Assembly: GCA_943735955.1 (NCBI GenBank)
Contig: OX030956.1
Location: forward strand, 15,770,195-15,834,194
Length of the DNA stretch: 64,000 bases
Reading direction: 5' to 3'
From: Piscicola geometra
Lineage: Eukaryota; Annelida; Clitellata; Hirudinida; Piscicolidae
Each line of letters starts with the position of its first letter. Position 1 is the first letter of the stretch. The position numbers and the translations under genes were made by a program. This document shows positions 49,501-60,171 of the stretch, piece after piece. The notes below the pieces were generated by a model. It was not told where the DNA came from. It saw only the letters and a list, made by a program, of their open reading frames with translations, and made no database searches.

Positions 49501-52500
49501 TAGACAAATTTCCAATGTTTAAATAGCTGTATGGTAATAAAACGGTATTGCTTACATAATAATTCCTAATTTTTAAAATATTTTTCAGTTAAATTAAGTG
49601 GTTTCACCTATTTTTTGGGATTACGGTGGATTCGGTTATTGTTTATGTATATAAATAGGAATAACAATTCAAATACTTTTAATGTAAACAGATTTGACAT
49701 TAATGAGTAAAATTATTATTATTTACTCAAAAAATTGAATACGGACTCTGAGTTTTATACTATATTCAGGTTTTGCTTTCGAAATTGATTTCCATAAAAC
49801 AATTTAATTACGTAGAATCACTCTGCTAAAATGGAACCATATTTTGAGACAAATTATTACGAAATTTATCTTATTGAATTTTTAAATTCTTTCAATAGTA
49901 AAGATTCTTTAGAAATGTGTACAATTCTCATAATTAGAGCTTGACGAACAACAGAAATTAAAATTCAACTACTCATATCTGACAAGTATAATTTAGTCAA
50001 GACTTGAGTATCCATATTCAAATAATCAACAAGATGATTATATCAAACTTCCATGAAAATAGAATAATGTTGGTACATTTTTACAACTTAAAAATAAAAA
50101 GTGCTAATGGTTTAAGTGGTGCAGGTTTAAGAATTTGTTGCCATAGATTCCAAAAGCATTCATAGTCTATATTAGAAAATGACTAGTCATCAATGCATAG
50201 AGAAAAATCATTCCCCATCACTATCATCATCATCATCTCAGCAGTCAAACAGTTATGTTTTTCAGTCTGATCACCGATGGCCACAACACAGCCTTGTTTA
50301 TTGTTCATTTTACGATATATCTCGCCTCAGATAGTTTGCAGAAATATATATCGTGAACTATCATATAACTTTTTTAAAAAATATGTAAAAAAAGAAGTAA
50401 AAGAAGCCTAAGTTATTGTTCATTTTACGATATATCTCGCCTTGGATAGTTTGCCGAAATCTAAAATAATATGGCCGCTTCTTGTTATTATTAGAAACCA
50501 AACACCAGCTGATTCAATAAATAAATAAACATTGCCATCAGCTGTTTTTATATTGCTCTGTCTATGCTTCCGAGTAAGGTTTCCAAAATATACCGGGAAA
50601 ACCATCCCATGATGTACAACTATAAGTACGACTATGACATAATAGTAAAAAATAATTTATATACATAAACATAATGTATATATATTTTTATATAATAATT
50701 ATTATTAGATATACATGTGTTTTTTATTATTATTATTTTTTTAAAACCATTATAGAGGTCAAAAGATCTGCGTGGTTTAACTCCCTAAACTAAACTAAAC
50801 TATCTATTCATAGACCCCCGCAGACATTATTCTCGGCAGGGGAGAGAGAGTGAAACAACGTTCTAAGGCTCCTCAAAAGAATATTTCAAAAATATATAGG
50901 GTAGTTCCACGAGTGCGACGGTCGTTTTTTAAGAAAAATGTTAAACTTTAAATGAATATAGAATAAAATACTACCATATTTTTTTATTCTTTATAAGACA
51001 TTCTGCATCCAATTTGGGCTTAATACTTCACGAGATGCTCTCTCCCTTCTGTTTAACAGCTTTGTGAACTCCTCACATGCTATAATCTTCTTTATCTTTG
51101 GTCCAACGAACAGATCTGGACATGGTAAAATGCTGCTGACAATTTTTTAAGATCAGGGACAAATTGTTTAATGAAGTCGAGCGGGTTGGCTTAGATGGTC
51201 GTTAAACTTGTAAAACGTAACCCTAACCTTAACCTAACCCTAACATTAACCTAAATATTAAGGGTGGTGGCATAAAAAATTGGAAAACTATAAATTGAAT
51301 GAAAAATGATAAAATAAATGAAAAATTATAAAAGTAATTAAAAGTTATAAAATAAATGAAAAATTATAAAAAAAATAAAAATGATAAAATAAAAAAAAAA
51401 GATAAAATAAATGGTAAATGAAAAAATAATAATAATAAAATAAATGAAAAATAATAAAATGAAAGAACAAATTATAAAATAAAGGACAAATTATAAAAAG
51501 AAAAATGATAAAATAAATAAAAAATGATAAAATAAATGGTAAATGATAAAAAAAAGAGGAATGATAAAATAAATGAAAAAAAATAAAATAAATAAAAAAT
51601 GATAAAATAAACGGTAAATGATAAAAAAAAGAAAAAGCATGAAATAAATGAAAAATAATAAAATAAATGAAAAATAATAAAATAAATGAAAAAATTATAA
51701 AATAAATGAAAAATTATAAATAAATGAAAAATTATGAAACAAATGAAAAATAATAAATAAATGAAAAATTATACAATAAATGAAAAATTATACAATAAAT
51801 GAAAATTTATAAAATAAATGAGAAACTATAAAATAAATAAAAAGTTATAATTAAATTGGAAAACTATAAAATAAACGAAAAACTATAATTAAAATGGAAA
51901 ACTATAAAATCAATGAAAAATTAAAAAATAAATGAAAAATTATAAAATAAATGAATAATTATAAAATAAATGAAAAATTTTAAAATAAATGAATTTTTTT
52001 AAAATAAATGAAAAATTATAAAACAAATGAAAAATTATAAAAGAAATGAAAAATAATAAATAAAGGAAAAATTATAAAATAAATAAAAAACTATAAAAGA
52101 AATGAAAAATTATAAAACAAATGAAAAATGATAAAATAAGTGAAAAATGATTAAATAAATGGTAAATGATGAAAAAATGATAAAAGAAGTGAAAAATGAT
52201 TAAATAAATGGTAAATGAAAAAAAAGATAAAATAAATGAAAAAGAATGAAATATAAAAAAAATTATAAAATAAATGAAAAATTATAAAATAAATGAAAAA
52301 TTATAAAAGAAATAAAAAATTATAATAAAAATGGAAAACTATAAAATAAATGAAAAATTATTAAAAAAATGAAAAATTATAAAATAAATAAAAAGTTATA
52401 ATTAAAATGGAAAACTATAAAATAAACGAAAAACTATAATTAAAATGGAGAACTATAAAATAAATAAAAAAAAGTTATTAAAATGGAAAACTATAAAATA

Positions 52501-55500
52501 AAATAAAATTATTAAAATGGAAAACTATAAAATAAATGAAAAACTATAAAATAAATGAAAAACTATGAAATAAATGAAAAATTATAAAATAAATGAATAA
52601 TTATAAAATAAATGAAAAATTAAAAACAAAGGAAAAACGATGAAACAAATGAAAAATGAAAAAATAAATGAAAAATGATAAAATAAATAAAAAATTATAA
52701 AATAAATAAAAAATGATAAAATAAAAGAAAAATGATAAAATAATTAAAAATTATTAAATAAATGGTAAATGATAAAAAAAGAAAAATGATAAAATAAAAT
52801 AAAAATAATAAAATAAATAAATAAATAATGAAATAAATGAAAAATTATAAAATGAATGAAAAATTATAAAAAAAATAGAAAACTATAAATTAAATGAAAA
52901 ATTATAAAATGAATGAAAAATAATAATATAAATTAAAAGTTATAAAATAAATGAAAAGGAATAAAATAAAGTAAAAATGATAAAATAAAAAATGATAAAA
53001 TAAATGGTAACTGATGAAAAAAAAGAAAAATCATAAAATAAATGAAAAATTATAAAATAAATGAAAAATTATAAAATAAATGAAAAAATGAAAAAATAAA
53101 TGACAAATTATAAAATAAAAGAAAAATGATAAAATAAATAAAAAATTATAAAATAAATGGTAAATGATAAAAAAAGTGAAATGATAAAAAAATGAAAAAT
53201 AATAAAATAAAATAAAAACGATAAAACAAATATATAAAAAAGATTAAATAAATGGTAAATGATAAAAAAAAGAAAAATATTAAAATAAATGAAAAATTAT
53301 AAAATAAATGAAAAATTATGAAATAAATGAAAAACTTATAAAATAAATGGTAAATGATAAAAAAAAGAGAAATTATAAAAAAAGAAAAATAATGAAATAA
53401 AATAAAAATGATAAAATAAATAAAAAATGATAAAATAAATGGTAAACGCTAAAAAAAAAAGAAAAATCATAAAATAAATGAAAAAGAATAAAATAAATGA
53501 AGAAATTATAAAATAAATGAAAAATTATAAAATAAAAATTATAATAAAAAAGGAAAACTATGAAAAAAATGAAAAATTATAAAATAAAAATTATAATAAA
53601 AAAGGAAAACTATAAAAATAAAAATAAATTATAAAATAAAAATTATAATAAAAAAGGAAAACTATAAAAAAAATGAAAAATTATAAAATAAATGAAAAAT
53701 GATGAAATAAATAAAAAAATTATGAAATAAATGAATAATATAAAATAGATGAAAAATTATAAAATAAATGAAAAATTATAAAATAAATGAAAAGTTATAA
53801 AATAAATGAAAAATTAGAAATTAAATGAAAAATTATAAATAAATGAAAAATATAAAATACATTAGAAAGTATAAAATAAATGAAAAATATAAAATATATA
53901 AAAAATTAATAAATAAATGATTGTGTCTCCTAAAACATACTAAAACCACCAAGTTATTTTTCTATAATTAAAAAAAATGTTCACAAAAAGTTCATTTAAA
54001 AATTTAAGAATTAAAATAAAATAGTTTAATTTTATAAATGGTATAGTTTAATAATTGGAAAAAAAAAGTTTTAGTTAAATATACTCTGGTTTGTATTTTT
54101 AGTACTAGTCACATTTTATAATTAAAACAAGCATTCTTTTGAAAGGGCTAACATTGTGCAAAAATCTGTATTTAAATTTTAACTATAATAAATTATTCTT
54201 TATTTTATATTAATTAAAGTTATTTATATTTTAACTATAATAAATTATTCTATATTTTAACTATAATAAATTATTCTATATTTTAACTATAATAAATTAT
54301 TCTATATTTTATATTTTAGTTAATTAAATTTATTTTTATTCCAAATTTATTTCATGTTTGATAGTTATAATATTTAAAGTCTATTTTATCTATTTTGTAT
54401 TTATTAAATTCTATATTTATATATGTCTAAAAAATAAAGTATGTTTTTAGCTAATTTGAAAGGTGAATCGGTTAAGGGGTATTTAAGTTCCGTTTTATCT
54501 ATTTTTTATTTATTAAAAAAGGGCCAAAAAAATATATTTTTAAAATAATGTCCGTTTTCAAATATTTTGAGAGGTGAATTGGTTGAGAAGTGAATCGGTT
54601 GAAGGGTGAATAGCTTAAGGGGTGATTCAGTTGAGGGGTGAATCGGTTGAAAGGTGAATCGGTTGAGGGGTGAATCGACTGAAATTCTTATGAGGTTCCC
54701 ACTTCCCATTGTTTTCCCAACAAAAAACTCGTCCGTTCTGGGCAGTCTTTTGTGCGATAGAGAAAACAAAAAAGTTTTGTCAAATCTCTTTGAAAACCCA
54801 TTTTGAATTTAATGAATTCCCATCCGTTGTCCTTCTAGAGTGTTTAAAATAATTTTAAAAAGAGCTGATAAACTCTAGCAGTTGAAGAATATCAAAATAT
54901 AAAAATATTTAAGTATTATAACTAAAAAAGGAAGCTCAGTATTTAAAGAAAATCGAAATTGTTCTCGAAAACGGTTTTTTCGAATTTCATTTTCAGTTCA
55001 CAGAAGTTAAGTTTTTCGGTAATAACAGCGATTTTCTTTCTGTTCTTGACCTAAATACCATAGGGAGCGCCACGAGCAAAATATTGGGTGGGCCAACATG
55101 GCAAGTCGCTAATACAAATTTGGTTAATTAATAGCCTTGCCTTTAATGGGGCCTAGAGCCCTGTCTTCGTTTTTCCCTATACCTTTCCCTTTCAGTTTTC
55201 CAATGTTCAACTCAATGGGCGACAGTTTAGTGAGTAAATTTTAATTAATGTATAATGATTCATATTCTATTAAATTGAAAACAATCAAAATTTACTCAAA
55301 ATTATAAAGTCAAAAGTCAAAAACATAATATTGAAAATATTATGATTTATATTACATAAAATTTGAAAGAGTCACTCTCAAACATTACATTAAAAAACCA
55401 GAAATCACAAAAAATGTTCAAAGAATTTTTTACGTAAGCAATTTAGACTGGCAAACTTATTTGCCAGTGACACAATGTTAATACTGTCCATCAAGTCAAG

Positions 55501-58500
55501 GTGCACATTTGACATCATGATTGAATTCAGTCTTTCCTGTCCCATTGTCGATCGAAAAACGTTTTTAGTCGTCGCAGCCCGGAGAACGAACGTTCACATG
55601 ACGAAGTGGTGCTAGGAAGCATGACCAGGGTTGCCACTGCAGAATAAATGGTTTTGTGAGTGTCACATCTAACATCGGCATCGTTAAACCAGGCAATAAT
55701 CGCCGGAATGTTATCTGCGATGTTGTTATGTGACAGAAGAGCGAGTTCCCTTTTGAGATTGATGCGGTTGAGATGTGGGTGAAGACAAACGACTTTTTCC
55801 AGCAGGTTTTCGTCTATCTGCGGGCCCACCGTAGCTGATCGAAGCAACTGTTTTAGCGTGCTGGCTGGTTTTAAAGATTGGTCGTCAAAACGCCAGCTGA
55901 TCGTGTTATATAGCGAATCTACAGCCTCGTAATAGTGAGAACGCTGGACTGCTTTTATATCATCAAACTGAAACTGTTCACCGTCACCTGTGTCACTGGA
56001 GCCGAGACGTGCTGCTCCTCGTTCTCACTGTATACAAACTGACTTTGCACGTCTCTCAACATGTCTGTGCGTTTACCGGAATTGCGGATGAATGTCACGA
56101 TATACTGAACAAACTCCAGTGTGCCGCTGAAAAATGGTACAGATTTTCCCGATTCTGCTGCCGCCAGATTGAGACAGTGAGGCAGACAATGGACGAAACT
56201 GCTTCGGACATTGCACTGGCTCCGTCGTAACCTTGACCATATAGTTCATTGAAGGACAGTTGGCATCGTGTCATAACGTCAATCAGACATGCGCCAGTAT
56301 TTCCTCTTTCTGGCCAAAACCTTTTAGACTTCACAGTCTAAAAAAATCTTCTTTGGCTGCTAATATCATGTTTGTCCATCGCTCAACAACATATCATCTG
56401 GACAATCAGTGAGGTCGTTGGTATCAACTTCGTCCATAATAACAACAGACGAGAGAACGTTTTCAACTTTTTAAATTGGTATTTTCAGTTGAATGGATTG
56501 CGTGAAGAAACGCTTCTTAGTTTGAACAAAGTTTAATATAGCAAATAATGAATTAAGCCTTCAACTATAAAATAAACCTTTCGCGAAACAAGACAAAAAC
56601 ACAAGAGTCCGATAAAATTTAATACACAAATTGTTTGCAAGTCCTTGCTTATTAGCTTCTTGTTGAAATTTAACTCTCCGCCCAGCGCCCATAGAACAAT
56701 TATTCTACGTCAGCATCAGTGATGGGCAAATAGTTAACAAAGTTTTGGTATATACTTTTTTTAGTTACAGGATAAGTAAAAAATATGTGGTTTAGTTAAA
56801 AAATTAGTTTTTAATGAAAAAGTTTAATTTTTTATAAATTAGAGCCTCGAATAGTGTTTCACTTTAAACAGTTTCCCAAATGATTATCACAGTTGATTTT
56901 TGGGTGGGCCATTAGCTCTAAATATTGGGTGGGCCGTGGCCCACCTGGCCCACCCTGCTCCGCCCTCCATGCTAAATAGTTATGAAAACACACCTTCAAC
57001 CCAAAAACAGAACTAAAGTGAAAATATATTACATAGTGTTGTTTTAGTTTCAGTAAAAAAGCGCTATTTTTTTATTTTAAACAAGTGATTAACGCAGTTT
57101 AACTTGGATTTTAAGGTATTATAAAAAACTTTTTAATTTTTGAATTTGGTTGCTTTTTATAGATTACTGTTAAAGAAAACAAATGAATATATGCATTAAC
57201 ACATCATTGTTTTATCAATCCTTTCATATACCTATTTTATCTACCCAGTTCATGAAACTCTTACACTCACAAGACAAGATGGAATGGATGCTGGTGATGA
57301 AAGCACTAACCCGAATCTACGCCATCATGCCTATTTTGAGGTTCAAGACCAGACGAAATATTTATGCCATTTGTTCTGAGTGAGTGTTTCATTAAGCCAA
57401 TAATCTAATCAACTCAAACAATCAATTATTACAAGCCTATCAGCCACTTAAATGTAGCGAGCGGGTTGGCTTAGATGGTAAAGTTGTTGGACCTGCAACT
57501 AGTGTATATGATGCGGTGATTCACGACTTATGTCGTGTAAGTGGCGCCTCAGTTGCGTACCTTGGCGCATTATATGCATGATTATACGCATGATTTATTA
57601 TTATTATTAAATTTATCCAAACTTTTAGTTCTTACTAAATCACTGAAACCCTCCTTAAAATGAGATCCACCCCTTGAAACTTAATGAAATTTTACTCACT
57701 TTAGTTCTATTTTTTTTCAATAGATACGCATTACAACAAAAGTACACTAACGGTCTCCCGGCACTTCTAAAGTTCTACAGCAGGTGGATGCACCCTTCCC
57801 CTTATACAACATTTATAATCTTTATTATAGTGTGTTGTAAAACTTGTAGTGTTGATAGCTGCAAGTTTTACGTTTTAAATTGTTCTATTCAATCTCTAAA
57901 ACCACTTGTTCTATTTACTATCAACTTCTCATAACCACTTGAAACCTCCTCTAGCCATCTATATTCATACCCAACTATTACTCACCAGCATTATTCCAGG
58001 TTTCATGACTCCCCTCTTTAACGAACACCGTTTCTTTTTTTCCGATGTCTTTCTCAAGCTACATGCCTGTCGAATGTTCCCAGCCTACTATACTCCAGTC
58101 TGTCTTTTCAATTTTATGTGTTGTGAAACCAACTATTTTTGAAATGTATTCAAGTTATTATATTATATTATATTTAAAAGAATTTTTTTTATATAAAACT
58201 ACATTGAATCAATCTTTTTTTGACATGTCTTTAAAATTTTCACAGTTCCTTGACTGCGTATACGAGTTCTTGATTAAAGAACCTAGCCTCATCTCATTGG
58301 TGCTTGCTTTTTTAAAATGCCATTTTTCTCTTTTATTCATTTTCACATCCACCAATCTAATTTTTGTCAAAATATTTCATCAAGCACCACCAAGCCAGCC
58401 ACACATGTTCACCACAGTTACTTAACGAGATGATCAGGTTCTGGCCTAAAGTGAACTCACAAAAGGAAGTGCGATATTTTGATTTAAACATGAATGCATG

Positions 58501-59972
58501 AAAAACAAATAACATACATAATGGCACAACGCACACAGGTGTTGTTTCTTATGGAGTTGGACGACATGTTGCTGGACGTGAATGAAGGCATCTTCATGAA
58601 GATCCTGTTCATCTTTTTCCAGCAACTTGTCAAATGTTTCTACAGTCCCAACTACGAGGTTTGTGCTTCTAGGCCTCTACCTTTACTTCTCTTATTATCT
58701 TCTATTTATTTCTATATTATGACTGTGTTTAATCGTAAATTTTATATTCTCTGAGTGTATTTGTTAATTATCTTTTATCCAGGTGGTGGAAAAAGCTTTG
58801 AGTTTGCTGCACAACCACACTCTCTTTTCTTTCATCAACAAGCACTACCGCGTCATTTTTCCCATTATCCTACCAGGTCTTTTGAGAGTTTCAAAGTGCC
58901 TTAACCATCCCGCCAAGTACAGAGCCAGTAGCATGCTGCACTACTACAAGCGACTGTCCAATTTCAATTTTCTGGAAAAATCTACATTTGTTTGGAAAGA
59001 AATCGTACAGCCAAAAAGTAATAAAAATGAAGAAAAAGGAAAAATAGAACAAGAGTATAAAGAAAAAGTTAAAAAAGAAAAAAAAGTCATAAATGATAAA
59101 GAAGAGGCCAAAAATGATGAAGATGAAAAGTAGTAATTATTATTTTTTCAAAATATGAATTTCGTTGATTTCAGTCAATCAAATAGCTTATATATTAAAA
59201 TATCTGCAGTTTGATGTTTTAAATTTTTATAATGTTTTTATTTACTTGACATAACAGTGATGAAAATGAAAATGAAAAGAGAAAGTTGATGTGGAATATT
59301 ATAGACCAGCTGGAAGCTGAACTGAAGCCCAATATACTTCGTCTGACAAGTGTTTCCGATCTGGGAGATTTAGCAAACGAAGACCTGGCGATCCTTCCAA
59401 TCACTCACGACGAACCCTTCACCATCTACCCTGCTGACTCCATGCTGCCTTTCGATAAGAACTGGTTAAACGGTCTCGACATCCCACATGCCATAGGTTC
59501 GATGATTAGTTCGAACATTTCTCAAGATAGCTTGACTTTGAAATCGGATGAAATTCAGAAAATCGATGAGAGTCATGAAGATGAAGTTATAAAAAAAGAA
59601 GAAAGTAATTACACAATTGAAAAAGATGACTCAGGACAGTGGCACAGTTCGTTCAAAGTGCCTTCGCTGTATGAATTAGCCCTCTGGGAGTTGGCAACAT
59701 ACAACGTCCCCCTTGACAAGAGCATCAGTTCCTTTACCACAATAACTGAAGATTTTTTCCCAAAAGATAGTCAGTCTGAAAGCTTCAGCAGTCGTTACAA
59801 AAGTCTCTCACTTTTTTCCACTAGTAGCCACCAGTACCGCAGCAGAAGAACTCTTTCCAAGTTTAAAAAGTCTGAGCTTATGATGCCCTTGTACGTCGGC
59901 TACCAGAACATCGTCATGGAAGCTGACGACGAAACTCTTCATGAATTAGTTGCTTCAGAGGTGCATATGTGA
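46374..59972 (+). CDS. PPP2R5: Divergent PP2A B56-family (PPP2R5) regulatory subunit
   Basis: Exons on the plus strand: a possible first one 46374-46531, then about 47069-47210, 47284-47387, 47552-47650, 47866-47958, 57249-57379, 57724-57783, 57989-58097, 58246-58299, 58418-58468, 58539-58658, 58783-59129 and 59258-59972. From 47284 on, all phases match. Landmarks align in order with B56: KDVEDVEER...PLLDF, VKTNLFRELPES, SRPHMVLVYEIFLEML, YMDEDFLDKFMKLL, YTNGLPALLKFYSSIIPGF, FLDCVYEFLIKEPSLISL, IRFWPKVNSQKEVLFLMELD, LVKCFYSPNYEVVEKALSLL. B56 proteins are alpha-helical HEAT-like subunits that direct PP2A to substrates. Identity is low throughout. After the core comes a Lys/Glu-rich linker and a C-terminal extension of about 238 residues (59258-59972) without known similarity. 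A stop at 59131 would give a shorter form if the last intron is retained. The link between 46374-46531 and the next exon is not in phase, so an exon or the true start is missing. Confidence 0.85.
46666..47050. mobile_element. hAT-type MITE next to a B56 exon
   Basis: A 385-bp element flanked by perfect 8-bp duplications CTATGAAC at 46658-46665 and 47051-47058. Its ends are imperfect inverted repeats (CAGAGGTGGCGATC against CATGGGTAGCGATC), with further inverted G/C-rich blocks inside (GGTCCTGAGGTCCGGA and its counterpart). It has no coding capacity. It ends about 20-40 bp before the B56 exon at about 47069. Confidence 0.9.
48080..49555 (+). mobile_element. Decayed non-LTR retrotransposon (Jockey/CR1-like reverse transcriptase)
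   Basis: A reverse transcriptase read in several frames: GPDGVSPIVLSKLAN, STYRPVSLTNITCKLMEKLI, YTDFMKAFDKVPHKKLIYKL, then a frameshift to SVLSPLLFVLFINDLPE, another to the catalytic MYADDCKIYQQ, and a 3' part with EKDLGVIIDKNLKF and RPHLEY. There is no endonuclease or ORF1, so the copy is 5'-truncated, and frameshifts and stops make it dead. It ends near 49555; the tail has a second partial copy at 45929-46004. Confidence 0.9.
50299..50462. repeat. Tandem duplication with about 48-bp units
   Basis: The segment at 50299-50346 (ATTGTTCATTTTACGATATA, then TCTCGCCT) recurs at 50415-50462 with a few changes and a 68-bp spacer. No coding sequence is seen. Confidence 0.85.
50751..50802. repeat. 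Inverted partner of 46048-46095
   Basis: This segment (AAAAGATCTGCGTGGTTTAA and flanks) is the near-exact reverse complement of 46048-46095. The pair encloses five B56 exons, a MITE and the LINE, so it is more likely two independent copies of one repeat in opposite orientation than the ends of a single transposon. Confidence 0.8.
51178..51254. repeat. SINE-head fragment followed by interstitial telomere-like repeats
   Basis: Positions 51178-51199 match the head of the SINE at 57457 (CGAGCGGGTTGGCTTAGATG). Positions 51218-51254 are degenerate (CCCTAA)n, with CCTTAA and CATTAA variants, as in the animal telomere repeat TTAGGG read on the other strand. Confidence 0.75.
51265..53925. repeat. AT-rich satellite of AAAATAAATGAAAAATTAT units
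   Basis: About 2.65 kb of degenerate tandem units of 14-20 bp with variants (AATGGTAAATGATAAA, GGAAAACTATAAAAT). Blocks of variants recur in order, which suggests higher-order duplication. It is almost free of G and C. Confidence 0.93.
53926..55050. other. Intronic sequence with two short minisatellites
   Basis: It contains a TTTTAACTATAATAAATTATTC tandem repeat at about 54175-54305 and a GGGTGAATCGGTTGA repeat at about 54570-54682. No coding exon is seen. Confidence 0.7.
55059..56972 (-). mobile_element. hAT transposon with broken ZMYM1-like transposase
   Basis: A 1914-bp element flanked by near-perfect 8-bp duplications (CTAAATAC at 55051-55058, CTAAATAG at 56973-56980). Its ends are similar inverted sequences (CATAGGGAGCGCC against CATGGAGGGCGG), followed by GGGTGGGCC motifs. 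On the minus strand it keeps pieces of a hAT/ZMYM1-like transposase: GQGYDGASAMS (about 56227-56260) and the C-terminal dimerisation motif SSCERSFSGLRRLKTF (about 55560-55610). The frame is interrupted, so it is not autonomous. Confidence 0.9.
57457..57612 (+). mobile_element. tRNA-derived SINE
   Basis: The head GAGCGGGTTGGCTTAGATGG resembles a pol III A box, with a decayed B-box-like segment GGTGATTCACGAC at tRNA spacing, an unrelated body and an (ATT)n tail near 57593-57600. It lies in a short B56 intron. A head fragment is also at 51178. Confidence 0.7.
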
Positions 59973-60171
59973 ACTCGTTCAGGCCTTGCAGCCTTTATAA
60001 GCGCATTTAGTTTCATTCCACTTTTAATTTCACCTAGCACCTCTTCACTACTAAGTAATTCAGGTGTGATGTTTGTTTATAGTTGTTTTCGTTAGGTTCA
60101 CATAAATCAGTAATTCAAATTACATTTTAAAAAAATCTTTTTTCACTTTTTTACTGTGGAAGAAAATCATA

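Larger units (their letters stand above)
47959..57248 (+). other. 9.3-kb transposon-filled intron of the B56 gene
   Basis: Phase-0 intron from GACAAG|GTTACA to CTACCCAG|TTC. The flanking exons read YMDEDFLDK and FMKLLHSQDK, contiguous in the B56 family, so nothing coding is missing. It is filled by a LINE, duplicated segments, telomere-like and SINE fragments, an AT-rich satellite and a hAT element, each listed separately. The other introns of the 3' half of this gene (exons from 57249 on) are all below 400 bp. Confidence 0.85.

Noticed and set aside
46048..50802. One large DNA transposon bounded by the inverted repeats
   Set aside because: It would contain five B56 exons and an independent LINE, and no target duplication is seen at its ends.
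58405..58440. A U12-like branch point TTACTTAAC before an apparent exon start in the B56 gene
   Set aside because: It is coding: the acceptor CCACAG at 58417 and donor TTG|GTGCTT at 58299 give LISL-LLNEMIRFWPK in phase with B56, so an ordinary intron explains it.
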